Shown: positions 38,262-46,798, counted from the stretch's first letter. The stretch: DNA of 64,000 nt from Acinetobacter celticus (GCF_001707755.1 NZ_MBDL01000010.1:209650-273649), one strand, 5' to 3'. Numbers and translations are program-made. The notes: a model not told the origin generated them from the sequence alone.

Positions 38262-39073
38262 TCTTGTCGCTCCTTCAGCCACTCAGCTATCGGGTCATCA
38301 TGTGTAGACCAATTCGATGCACCTTTCGCTCTAAAGTCATCAATCCACTCTTCTAAGCTAACATCCTCAATGACATGGAACTTATTGATGATGTATTTTT
38401 TAAGCGTTAATTGATAAGAATTAGATTTCGATAAATAAGTGGCTTCCCCTTCAAATCTTAAATTTGTATCGTTATCAAAGTATGGATGTAATTCTTTTAG
38501 CAACTTATGAGAACACTGTGCTGGAACTTCCACCCCATTGTTTAAAATAATGGTGATGTGATCTGACTTGTCACGCCCTTTTTGCAAGCGAGTTAAACGT
38601 CCGTCTAAAGACTCTTGTTGTTTGAATTCTTCTTCAGTCTCTAATTCAGGAACGACATATAAAATTTCTTTAGGTTCGTATATTTCATTATCTTTTAAAG
38701 TGCCGTATGAAATCTCAGCATGATGATATCCATACTTACCTAATTCTTTTTGAATGCGGGCAATTTGCCTGTGTTTTGCAGCAGTGTCTTTCATCACATT
38801 GGACATAGCCAATGATCTACAGTCATTTGGCACTGTAACAGCAATGGTCGTTGAACCTTCTTTAATCGTATTAAAGCTAGCTTGCTTGATGCCAACAATT
38901 TGACCTAGTGCAGATAGTAAATTCGCAATACTGGAAATTTCTAAATCATGTAAATGCCCATCATGGATTTTTAAAACAAAATCAAGATCGCCAGCTTGTT
39001 CTTGCTGAACAGCTGGATCGAATAGATCAAGACTTTGTTGGGCAACTTTGCCCTGTTTACCCACTTTTGACAT
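38258..39073 (-). CDS. Unknown protein, first gene of a putative defence operon
   Basis: I do not recognise this 271-residue protein. It has no signal peptide or membrane helix. Its N-terminal half (about 28-125) looks like one alpha/beta domain (LDFVLKIHDGHLHDLEISS, AIANLLSALGQIVG, then an SFNTIKEGSTTIAVTV strand pair). A C-terminal half with LRFEGEATYLSKSNSYQLTLK could be a small beta-barrel. It overlaps the PIN gene by four bases, so they are translated together; it may be the partner, sensor or antitoxin. It has its own predicted promoter 19-50 bases upstream. Confidence 0.7.
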   Translation of the reverse strand: MSKVGKQGKVAQQSLDLFDPAVQQEQAGDLDFVLKIHDGHLHDLEISSIANLLSALGQIVGIKQASFNTIKEGSTTIAVTVPNDCRSLAMSNVMKDTAAKHRQIARIQKELGKYGYHHAEISYGTLKDNEIYEPKEILYVVPELETEEEFKQQESLDGRLTRLQKGRDKSDHITIILNNGVEVPAQCSHKLLKELHPYFDNDTNLRFEGEATYLSKSNSYQLTLKKYIINKFHVIEDVSLEEWIDDFRAKGASNWSTHDDPIAEWLKERQD

Positions 39074-39098
39074 TACAATTTATTTTCAATTTAGGTTG

Positions 39099-39126
39099 CT
39101 TATATTATGTTCAACTTATAGAACAA
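39099..39126 (-). promoter_or_regulatory. Predicted promoter of the three-gene operon
   Basis: Minus strand TTGTTC, 16-base spacer, TATAAG. An inverted repeat GTTC, eight bases, GAAC (39109-39124) lies in the spacer and -35 and could be an operator. The leader is only about 20 bases. Confidence 0.5.
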
Positions 39127-39180
39127 ATGAAAGATAACTTACATATCAATTCAATTTCACTTTTTATGGCTAAAACAGTA

Positions 39181-39222
39181 ATTTGTCAACCAAAAATCAG
39201 TCTAATTCAAAGATTTGTCAAC
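39181..39222. repeat. Direct repeat ATTTGTCAAC
   Basis: Two identical 10-base copies at 39181 and 39213, 32 bases (three helical turns) apart, in the gap between the defence-like operon and the excalibur gene. TTGTCAAC also occurs in the promoter at 35124. This may be regulatory. Confidence 0.45.
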
Positions 39223-39318
39223 TAAACTGGCTTTTATAATACTTTCTAACTAGATTCATTGAGCAAACAAGTCGAGAGTTGCTAGACTTTGACTAATGTT
39301 TTGACTTTAAAATAATTT

Positions 39319-39540
39319 ATGAAATTTCTACTACTTTTGGTTCTGGGGTTCACTTCCATCCAAGTTTATGCAAAAAAGTGCGCTGACTTTAGTACACAGC
39401 AGCAAGCACAGAAATGGTATGAACAACGCAAACAATCAGGACAAACTGGTTGGAAAAGTTTAGACCGCGACGGCGATGGCCAAGCATGTGATTGCTTGCC
39501 GGGTGGAAATGGTAAGAAGTGCCCGAAGAAGAGGAAATAA
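39319..39540 (+). CDS. Secreted excalibur-type calcium-binding peptide
   Basis: A 73-residue protein with an 18-residue signal peptide (cleavage after VYA) and one excalibur domain. The domain contains the calcium-loop signature DRDGDGQACD with flanking cysteines (KCAD, CDCLPG, KCPKK). Such domains are found next to extracellular nucleases; here no nuclease domain is fused. It ends in a basic tail. It is followed eight bases later by a membrane-protein gene. The role is unknown. Confidence 0.75.
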   Translation: MKFLLLLVLGFTSIQVYAKKCADFSTQQQAQKWYEQRKQSGQTGWKSLDRDGDGQACDCLPGGNGKKCPKKRK

Positions 39541-39547
39541 AACCATA

Positions 39548-40444
39548 ATGAAACTGAATATAAGCTTTGATTGGGCTGTTGTAACTTCCTTATTTACATT
39601 TCTACTTTATTGGTGTGGATACTGCTACTACACAGGTTATTTAGGTTTTTATGGTTTTAATATCGATTCATTCGATATTCCCCTAGTTAGTATGATAATT
39701 CAAGGCTTTGTAACAGGTTACAAAGCTTGGTTAGCTTTGATTATTATCTTTATATTAATGTCCTACATTACATCAATTTCGGTAAAACAATGGCTCTATT
39801 GGCTTATAAAAGGAATTGGTCTAACCATAAATTTTTTGATCATTATTTATCATTTAACACTCTACTATCCTATTCGCTTTATCGCCCAGCGCTCCTTAGT
39901 CTCTAAAGCTATACAACACACTAGGGACAAAATACCAAACCTCATTAAATGTTTATTCATAGGAGTTTGGAATTTTCTAAAAAAAGTGGGATTAACGATT
40001 CGTAATAAAAGCAATAAAATCGAAGAATCTAATCACCAAATTTTAGAACGGCTACACCTCACAACACCTCAAATTAAGCAAGAAATATATGGGGATAGTC
40101 CTGAACCATCAATAAGTCAAAACTTCACTTTTGACTTATCTTTTTTTATTCATTATTCAGTTTTACTCTTACTTTTAGCTGGTATTATTAATGTATTAAA
40201 TGTCGGTCAAAATCTTATAAAAGATGGAAAAAATACAGCATCGAGCGATTTTAATTCGGCTCTAATTTCAATTAAAAAGGAAAACTATTCCCAGAATACT
40301 TATCCTTTGGTTGAAGTCAAAGGCCAAGATACCAATGAAAAACTATTCCTAACCAACATTTGTTTAAAATCAATGTGTTTAGTTACTGACCAAAATAAAA
40401 ATGTACAAATTTTTGATGTAAAAGATATAAAGGTGCTTCATTAA
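39548..40444 (+). CDS. Membrane protein of unknown function
   Basis: The 298-residue product begins at the ATG at 39548, which has GAGGAAAT upstream. The frame is open back to 39476 but those codons lie inside the excalibur gene. There are about three membrane helices in the first 105 residues (the first rich in Tyr/Trp/Cys), then a soluble basic loop, a fourth helix at about 200-222 and a C-terminal domain of about 75 residues. No family is recognised. It follows the excalibur gene by only seven bases and is probably cotranscribed. AT-rich coding. Confidence 0.65.
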   Translation: MKLNISFDWAVVTSLFTFLLYWCGYCYYTGYLGFYGFNIDSFDIPLVSMIIQGFVTGYKAWLALIIIFILMSYITSISVKQWLYWLIKGIGLTINFLIIIYHLTLYYPIRFIAQRSLVSKAIQHTRDKIPNLIKCLFIGVWNFLKKVGLTIRNKSNKIEESNHQILERLHLTTPQIKQEIYGDSPEPSISQNFTFDLSFFIHYSVLLLLLAGIINVLNVGQNLIKDGKNTASSDFNSALISIKKENYSQNTYPLVEVKGQDTNEKLFLTNICLKSMCLVTDQNKNVQIFDVKDIKVLH

Positions 40445-40655
40445 ATAATGCGCCACACGGCGCTCCACTTATGCAAAATCTTGAACCAATTTATTAATGA
40501 CTAGTCGCTGAAGTTTAAGTGAAAATATATACATATAAGAGTTCTTAAGGGATATAACCAAATGCCTGAACTATCTAGATAATAATTATTTTTCAAAACA
40601 TAACTAATCTGATATTATCGATAATGATTCTTAATAACACTTTATAAAATATAAT

Positions 40656-40964
40656 ATGACCGATTTATCAACAAACTTTAACGACACCCGCCTCATCAAA
40701 TCTTGGTTTGGATTTATTCTAGGGTTGATCTGCGTTGGAATTAGCATGATAGCTTTATATGAATCTGTGAGTTTACAAGGCATCCTGAGGACTTTGGGTT
40801 TTCTATGCTGTTGGTATCCATGGTGTCAATTACCTATTAAGAATTACCCGCTATCAAAACTTTTCAGTAAAAAAACAGAAGGCGTAAAATTAAATAAACT
40901 AGCTAGCTACCTAACAATTATGGCTTTAGTTTTCCTCATTAGCTCTACAGTTTTGTTTTTATGA
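40656..40964 (+). CDS. Small membrane protein
   Basis: A 102-residue protein with three likely membrane helices (about 15-35, 42-62 and 83-102), the middle one containing CCWYPWCQLP. No signal for secretion and no known family. It stands alone between two hairpin-bearing gaps. There is no clear ribosome site, so the confidence is moderate. Confidence 0.5.
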   Translation: MTDLSTNFNDTRLIKSWFGFILGLICVGISMIALYESVSLQGILRTLGFLCCWYPWCQLPIKNYPLSKLFSKKTEGVKLNKLASYLTIMALVFLISSTVLFL

Positions 40965-41401
40965 ATTACTTTTATGTGTGACTTATACACACGCTTTGCC
41001 TGATACATCACGACTACAATAAGTCGAATCTTGTTCCGCCAATATCGAATACATGAAAATTTCCAACTTTATTGACCGCTGGAAAGTACTGTTTCATCTC
41101 GATAAAATCTTTCGGATCAGGTGCCTTCATGGAAGGCACCTGCTTAGTAGATTTTATTCAAACAGAGCATCTATATGATAGCTTGGCTTTTTAAGCTCAA
41201 CACATTATTCCCGAAAACAAAATTAACTATGCTTTATAGATTACACACGATATTTAGCAGAGCCTTTATTTTATAAAAAAATCAAACCAATCAATCTACA
41301 CATAAGCTAATATTGCTATAATACATTGATATATATACAAAAATACTTAACGTATTTTAATTTTAATGATACACAATCGTGGATTATGTAAGGGAAATGT
41401 G
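40965..41401 (+). other. Intergenic region with a long nested hairpin
   Basis: 437 bases before the M66 lipoprotein gene. It contains the nested inverted repeat at 41089-41165 and, overlapping it, a 41-codon frame (41053-41178, start MKISNFIDRW) with no ribosome site. The AAGGGAAA ribosome site of the next gene is at its right end. Confidence 0.6.
41089..41165. repeat. 77-base nested inverted repeat
   Basis: Three nested arm pairs share one axis: CTGTTT/AAACAG (outer), ATAAAATCT/AGATTTTAT (middle) and CAGGTGCCTTC/GAAGGCACCTG (inner, 11 bases, three-base loop ATG). The internal bulges are 7 and 7 bases on the left and 6 and 2 on the right. No T tract follows. It would fold into a long stem in RNA from either strand. 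Confidence 0.7.
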
Positions 41402-44113
41402 ATGCAGTTTAAGCTTAAGCTTTTAGCAATCTGTACTTTATCAGCCATGCTAATGGCTTGCGGTGGCGGTTCTAATTCAGAAAATAATGATTCAACACCT
41501 CCAGCAGATGGAGATGGAAATCAAAAACCACCCTTGATACCCAAATACCCTGAACCTAAAACAGATACTTTCCCCGATGCAGTTTTAGGATATTTTGATT
41601 TTAATAAAGAAGGAACAACAAGAGTAATTAAAAATGATTTAAGCGGTGACTTTCAGGCCATGGTTCAATTTGCTCAGAGCCATACCGTGAGTCCAAATGG
41701 TAATGAGGCGAATCTTATGCCTCGCTTGGCCTCAGAAAGAGAAGCCCTTCTCTTAATTACGCCAACCGCCGAAATGGGTAAATTAGAGAGTTTAACTGCT
41801 GAAATTTATCAGAATGAAAAATTGCTACGAACAATAGAGCTCAATGACCCCTCTTTAATTCCCATATCTGACCAAAACAACACCGATGATCGCCCTCGTG
41901 TGCAATATTCTAAACGAGCATGGTCCGCAGTTTTAAATTGGGATGAAGTACGCCCTGGCTTAAACATTCGAATTGTAGATACTAAGAGCAATAAAAGCGG
42001 TTCTTTAGGGGCGTCAAATATTGATTTTTCAGCGCCTGGTGAATTATTGGTACAAAACATTCGTATAGGAATGCTCACCCCGCCAATTCCCACTGACCAC
42101 CATTACATGTTAAATCAACCTGAGATTGCTGGTTCGGACTATTTCCAGACTATGCCCGCTGCTAAAATGACCGTCAGTCAATATGATGATATTTTTCTGC
42201 CAAAAGTAATGATTTCTAGTGGAAAAATTTATGACACAGTGAGTGATGACATTGGTGGAGGGCATAGTGGTGATATGCGTGAAAATGTAGGGAAATCCAC
42301 TTTTAGTGTTGGTATTAACTTAGCCAACTGGGGTGTGACCAGTGCCTCAATGCAAAGTCAGCAACAACCTCAACTTACGCAGTCCGTTGTCGCCCACCAT
42401 TCACGAGGTCTTTACCAAAATGGCCCAGTCAATCATGGCTTGAGTGGTGGTAACGGTATGTTGACCCTAGACTATTCATCTGGAAATGAATTCAGCCATG
42501 AAATCGGACACCATTATGGTATGGGTCACTACGATGGTCTAAAGGATGGCAATTATTTCTGGACAGCTCATCATGCGGATAGTGGTTGGGGGTATATTGG
42601 CTATCGAAACATGATGCATGGTAACTTAAACTGGACAAAAACTAATATTGATCAAGATCTTCGTAATGGCGAAGCTATTTTCTTAAATAAATATAGATAT
42701 GGTCGCGACGCGCAGTCGGATGGCTTTCCAACTGGATCTATTTCCAAATATACCTACTACACTGGTTACAATACACAACGCCGCATTCAGCCACATTTTG
42801 AAGCACGTCATATTTGGGATGAAACTTCACCTAGTGGTTATAAAAAATGGAATAAAGATACACGTGAAATGGAGAACTCAAATCCTCCGATTCCTGGTTC
42901 TAATGAGGTTTGGTATAACAGTTCTAATGGTTATTATTTAAAACCTAAGCAATTTGGTGTACCAGTCTTTACAATATTGGGTGGGTATGATCCAGTAAAT
43001 AAAGTAGGTCTACTCTATAAAGAAGCTCGTGGAAACTGGGGGAATGTGTTTGATTTACCAAAAACGAATCCTAATGCTATGACAGCAAATTGCTGGATCA
43101 ATGTTAAATTTTACACAGGTAAAAATGAAGAAAATATTGCTCTAGCACCTCAACGCATGCAAGCCAATAGTGTTAATAAGCTACATGTAAATCTAGCTCA
43201 GTCAGACCAGCCTAAATCTGTAGATCTATACTGTAAAGATGAAGGTCAAGTAGCTCAAAAACTATCTTCAATTGAAATTCCAATCTATTCAAATAATCTT
43301 CCTAAGCCTGTCGTCATTGGTAAAGAGAGCGGATATAGCGCTTTACGCAAAATTGAGCTACCAGAACTTGAAGCTGAATTAATGAGTCAAGTTGATAAAC
43401 CAATAGTGACTCTCTCTCCTAGAGGAATTGAGCTTTACAGATCTTACCGATTGCATGGGCAAGAGCTCTCAATGACAGCTCAACAACAAATGCAACGCTA
43501 CACACAACAACAGAATCAATTGTATCGTCTAAATCGTTGGGTTAATGCTTATGCAAATGACCTTAGAAGCGGGAATCAAGATGCTCAAGTAGCATTTACT
43601 GATTTTGTAAATAAGATTGATTTAAGCAATGAGGCACCATTAGCTAACAGCGCTCCTCTTATTTTACCTGCAATGAGAAATAGTTGCTTGAAAGCAGAAG
43701 AGCTTGCAACAGGCAAAATAAGTGCTTATATCAGTGGCAAAAATGGCTGTACTGGCGAAGCCTCTGAGAAATGGATTTATGATGCAATGGGTAAAATCCA
43801 TAATGAAAAATATGTAGATCATTGTTTATCAAGCTCTATGGAACTTACTCCTTGCCGTAATGACACAGCTAGTCAAATTTGGACTATGGATGATACCAAA
43901 CAACAAATTCGACAGGGTAATCAATGTCTTGATCTACATGGTGGGCGTGCACCTGATGATAATGGTCGTGGTATAGCAACACGTTATGCCTGTTCAGGAA
44001 CTTCAAATCAAAGATGGACCATGTTGCAATCCAATAACAGTCTTATTTTAAGTGCTGCACCTAATCAAAATTTAGCATTAATTACAAGTAGCTTATCAAA
44101 AGCTAATCCTTAA
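41402..44113 (+). CDS. M66 (StcE-like) metalloprotease lipoprotein with C-terminal ricin-type lectin
   Basis: Probable surface or secreted protease acting on host glycoproteins. From the ATG at 41402 (AAGGGAAA upstream) there are 903 residues. The lipobox is LMAC with lipidated C20, then a Gly/Asn/Pro-rich linker. The zinc site HEIGHHYGMGH (H366, E367, H370, H376) matches the M66 signature HExxHxxGxxH of StcE and TagA. A ricin-type beta-trefoil with CL...W repeats (KWIYD, QIWTM, QRWTM) covers about 760-895. StcE-type enzymes cut mucins; the lectin may target sugars. It lies in the accessory region, possibly phage cargo. Confidence 0.88.
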   Translation: MQFKLKLLAICTLSAMLMACGGGSNSENNDSTPPADGDGNQKPPLIPKYPEPKTDTFPDAVLGYFDFNKEGTTRVIKNDLSGDFQAMVQFAQSHTVSPNGNEANLMPRLASEREALLLITPTAEMGKLESLTAEIYQNEKLLRTIELNDPSLIPISDQNNTDDRPRVQYSKRAWSAVLNWDEVRPGLNIRIVDTKSNKSGSLGASNIDFSAPGELLVQNIRIGMLTPPIPTDHHYMLNQPEIAGSDYFQTMPAAKMTVSQYDDIFLPKVMISSGKIYDTVSDDIGGGHSGDMRENVGKSTFSVGINLANWGVTSASMQSQQQPQLTQSVVAHHSRGLYQNGPVNHGLSGGNGMLTLDYSSGNEFSHEIGHHYGMGHYDGLKDGNYFWTAHHADSGWGYIGYRNMMHGNLNWTKTNIDQDLRNGEAIFLNKYRYGRDAQSDGFPTGSISKYTYYTGYNTQRRIQPHFEARHIWDETSPSGYKKWNKDTREMENSNPPIPGSNEVWYNSSNGYYLKPKQFGVPVFTILGGYDPVNKVGLLYKEARGNWGNVFDLPKTNPNAMTANCWINVKFYTGKNEENIALAPQRMQANSVNKLHVNLAQSDQPKSVDLYCKDEGQVAQKLSSIEIPIYSNNLPKPVVIGKESGYSALRKIELPELEAELMSQVDKPIVTLSPRGIELYRSYRLHGQELSMTAQQQMQRYTQQQNQLYRLNRWVNAYANDLRSGNQDAQVAFTDFVNKIDLSNEAPLANSAPLILPAMRNSCLKAEELATGKISAYISGKNGCTGEASEKWIYDAMGKIHNEKYVDHCLSSSMELTPCRNDTASQIWTMDDTKQQIRQGNQCLDLHGGRAPDDNGRGIATRYACSGTSNQRWTMLQSNNSLILSAAPNQNLALITSSLSKANP

Positions 44114-44118
44114 TAGAC

Positions 44119-44150
44119 TTGTAAAGCCTTCTCTTGAGAGGGCTTTACAA
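44119..44150. terminator. Hairpin after the M66 gene
   Basis: TTGTAAAGCC and GGCTTTACAA are perfect 10-base arms, with an inner CTCT/AGAG stem. No T tract follows, so termination is uncertain, but the position six bases past the stop fits. Confidence 0.6.
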
Positions 44151-44369
44151 CCGCATCATGTCGCGCTTTGCAGTCATTATATTTCACTACAGCACTTATA
44201 GATCAAAGCATCATACGGCGCTCTAACTTTTCCGCACCTCACTAATTCAAAATTATGATAAAAAAATCACAAAAATTTAGAATAATGAGACTAAATATGT
44301 AACAAAATGCAATAGGAGTGCATAGAAATTACGATACTATCTACACAATAATTACAGTGGAGCTACACA

Positions 44370-45083
44370 ATGAAACAATTATTATTAGTCACAGCTATTT
44401 CGTTTTCAAGCTTAGCTTATGCTGACAATGGTTTTTATACATCACTTAAATCAGGCATCAGTGATACAAAATTTGACAATAGCAAAGACCAGATCACATT
44501 TAATGGATCTGACGTTGATTTCAAAGAAACTCTCCATAATAAAGATGCTGATAAATCTATTTACCCAAATATCTCTGCTGCTGTGGGTTTTGATTTCAGT
44601 AAAATTAGTAACATTAATGCTCGTGCTGAATTAGAATACAGCTATAAAGACAAAGCTAAATTTAATCCGGCTATTGAAGCAATACAAGATATCGATGGAT
44701 CTGAAGCTGTAAATGAAGAGAGTCCATTTGTAAAAGAACTCAAAAGCCAATCTTTAATGCTTAATGGTTACTACGATTTTAAAAATACATCAAAATTCAC
44801 ACCTTATGTAAGTGCTGGTGTAGGTGTAACACGCGTTAAAAATGCAACACAAGTATTTTTTGAACCAGAAAATATGACGGATACAGACAACAGTTTCACT
44901 TGGGCGGCAGGTCTTGGTGTTGTATATAAAGTGACTGAAAACGTTGCCCTTGATTTAGGCTATCGCTATGTAGATGCTGGTGAAGTTGAGTTTAATAACT
45001 ATCCTATTGAAGGGATTAACTTTAAAACTACCGCTGATCTAGTATCACATGACTATTCATTAGGTATTCGTTACAACTTCTAA
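44370..45083 (+). CDS. Outer-membrane beta-barrel protein (opacity/OmpW-like)
   Basis: The 237 residues begin with a 19-residue signal peptide (cleavage after AYA). The mature part alternates in the way of an eight-stranded barrel and ends in LGIRYNF, the C-terminal aromatic sequence recognised by the Bam complex. The blocks NINARAELEYSYK, YVSAGVGVTRV, FTWAAGLGVVYKV and VALDLGYRYVDAG resemble opacity-family porins. Ligand unknown. It lies alone between the M66 gene and the prophage late genes, with a strong terminator. Confidence 0.82.
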   Translation: MKQLLLVTAISFSSLAYADNGFYTSLKSGISDTKFDNSKDQITFNGSDVDFKETLHNKDADKSIYPNISAAVGFDFSKISNINARAELEYSYKDKAKFNPAIEAIQDIDGSEAVNEESPFVKELKSQSLMLNGYYDFKNTSKFTPYVSAGVGVTRVKNATQVFFEPENMTDTDNSFTWAAGLGVVYKVTENVALDLGYRYVDAGEVEFNNYPIEGINFKTTADLVSHDYSLGIRYNF

Positions 45084-45099
45084 GAGTTGGTAATAACAG

Positions 45100-45128
45100 A
45101 GGGGGATATTTATTATCCCCCTTTTCTT
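45100..45128 (+). terminator. Intrinsic terminator after the barrel gene
   Basis: GGGGGATA, five-base loop, TATCCCCC then TTTTCTTT. It lies only 24 bases before the end of the phage D gene on the other strand and may mark the left edge of the P2-like late region. Confidence 0.88.
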
Positions 45129-45151
45129 TGGGCAAAATAAAAGTAGCCTAT

Positions 45152-46138
45152 CTATAGTATGAGTGGCTTTACAGCCTGAATACCTGTCTTAAACCCAATA
45201 GACTTATCAATACTATGCGTGGCTTGCTCAATAATCCAATCCCCTGCAATGCCTTCTCTAAAACCTATAAGTGTCAAAGGCTTTTCAGCGGAGATTTCAG
45301 GATCACCTGGTAAGTTTAAACTCAACTTTTCTTCACTACGGCGCGATTGATCTAATGATGCTTGAGCAGCTGATTGCGCACTTTTAGCATCTTGATAGAT
45401 ATGCCTGAGCCTTTTGACAGGCTCTCCCTCACCAACTTTTACTTCTTGCTTTTTAGCGCCCTTTTTATCATGCCAATATGCAATCGTGGTACCAACACTA
45501 TCACTTGTACTGGACGTCATTTCCCAATCACTCACCTGCTGTTTTACTAAAGTTAAACTTGGCAATTCAATCTCACCGCGCTTAACAAATAGCAGTTTCC
45601 CACCTGCAGGTTTACACACCACATCGTATCTTTTGGCGATACGCATTAAAAAGTTCATATCCGACTCATCAGACTGGTCAAAATGAGGAAGCTTTAAAGC
45701 AGACACTGAATTACTCACAATCGGCTCTAGCCCATGTTCTCTCGCAATCTTAGTCACGACAGCAAAAATAGTCGTACCTTTTGGCCAAGAGCGTGTTTTT
45801 TGCGAAGATAGCGAGGTCATTCCACTTTTACTGGTCAATTGTGGTAGTGCACGGCCACGGATCACCATTTTTTCAGGTGGACCTGATAACGATACTTCAC
45901 TGACGATAAATAATCCCATATCCGTCATATCATAGTCATAACCCATAGATATTCTTAATTCAGCACCTTTTTTAGGCAACTCAATTGGATTATTTGGGTC
46001 ATCTATAAGTGCAATTTCACAGGTATCAGATTCATAACCAGTGCCATCAGTTACCGAAATAGATTCATACATATCTTGGATAAGTACGGTTATATCAGCA
46101 TCATTCGCAATCACAGAAAAACATGGTATTAGTCCCAT
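45152..46138 (-). CDS. Phage late control / baseplate hub protein (P2 gpD-like)
   Basis: Tail hub protein that caps the tube at the baseplate and is needed for tail assembly. The 328 residues start IPCFSVIANDADITVLIQD and include LNFLMRIAKRYDVVCKPAGGKLLF-like residues (here MNFLMRIAKRYDVVCKPAG), which are typical of the gpD/VgrG-like fold. It is the last gene of the tail operon and overlaps gpX. In P2, the gene after D is ogr and then the attachment site; neither is seen here. Confidence 0.88.
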   Translation of the reverse strand: MGLIPCFSVIANDADITVLIQDMYESISVTDGTGYESDTCEIALIDDPNNPIELPKKGAELRISMGYDYDMTDMGLFIVSEVSLSGPPEKMVIRGRALPQLTSKSGMTSLSSQKTRSWPKGTTIFAVVTKIAREHGLEPIVSNSVSALKLPHFDQSDESDMNFLMRIAKRYDVVCKPAGGKLLFVKRGEIELPSLTLVKQQVSDWEMTSSTSDSVGTTIAYWHDKKGAKKQEVKVGEGEPVKRLRHIYQDAKSAQSAAQASLDQSRRSEEKLSLNLPGDPEISAEKPLTLIGFREGIAGDWIIEQATHSIDKSIGFKTGIQAVKPLIL

Positions 46139-46338
46139 AGTTTCACCTTGCGCGTCTCAGTACTCTGTTTTACTTCTGGTAATTCAATCAGCACACCAGC
46201 AGGCAATAACGCCTCATATCGAGATATCCCAAAGTTTACCCCTAGAATGCGCTCAACTACTTTGTTATTGGTATGGCCATAGTATCGATAAGCGATTTCA
46301 TCAAGCGTATCGCCAGCTTTAGTTAAATATTGCACCAT
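46129..46338 (-). CDS. Phage tail protein X (LysM)
   Basis: 69 residues with a single LysM-type fold: YLTKAGDTLDEIAYRYYG and an ILGVNFGISRYEALLPAGVLIELP segment. P2 gpX is of this size and is needed for tail assembly. It overlaps gpD by 10 bases and follows gpU by one base. Confidence 0.9.
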   Translation of the reverse strand: MVQYLTKAGDTLDEIAYRYYGHTNNKVVERILGVNFGISRYEALLPAGVLIELPEVKQSTETRKVKLWD

Positions 46339-46339
46339 G

Positions 46340-46798
46340 TTAAAGCCCTACTGCATTCATAATTCCAGACAGCAAACCTAAACGTGCTGGACTATCTGAG
46401 TATTTACGCATATTAATCGTGAATTCTTGACGGCGTGGCACGCCAAATGCGGCAAACTTGGTCTGACCTTCAGTGATGCTATTAATCACCCAATAGCCCA
46501 AAATCTTGCCTGTTCCACTGATTAGTAATTGAGGAATGCCCGTCGCAGCCAAAGCTCGAAGTTCATCAATCTGGCCAGTGCCCCCCTTAAACTCAGGATA
46601 AACCACGCCTGTTAATGACTGCGTATCTTCACCCGGCCCTAAAAACTGTAAATTATCCCAGCCACCAAATACCGCTTGTTCACCCCACTTATAATTTGTG
46701 GTGCGGTTTAGTTCTTGGTAAGCAGCTGTATAAATGCAGAACTTATATGAGCCAAGTCGCATCATGGTTAAAAATGTACCGTAGATCTGACCGTCCAT
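46340..46798 (-). CDS. Phage tail protein U (P2 gpU-like)
   Basis: 152 residues with the gpU pattern TMMRLGSYKFCIYTAAYQELNR, GGQDTQSLTGVVYPEFKGG-like residues (here DTQSLTGVVYPEFKGGTGQ) and IDELRALAATGIPQLLI. In P2, U is a tail-terminator protein. The start overlaps the stop of the T gene by one base. Confidence 0.9.
   Translation of the reverse strand: MDGQIYGTFLTMMRLGSYKFCIYTAAYQELNRTTNYKWGEQAVFGGWDNLQFLGPGEDTQSLTGVVYPEFKGGTGQIDELRALAATGIPQLLISGTGKILGYWVINSITEGQTKFAAFGVPRRQEFTINMRKYSDSPARLGLLSGIMNAVGL

Noticed and set aside
38908..39225. 105-codon plus-strand frame over the start of the nuclease operon
   Set aside because: It lies antisense to the first operon gene and promoter, with low-quality composition and no ribosome site.
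40144..40160. CATTATTCAG in a membrane-protein gene as a further phage promoter motif
   Set aside because: It differs at the last base, has no downstream TAAAAA and is in the other transcription direction of its gene.
41053..41178. 41-codon open frame starting MKISNFIDRW
   Set aside because: No ribosome site, and the frame runs through a perfect hairpin, so it is more likely to be an accidental frame. Kept as a note in the hairpin finding.
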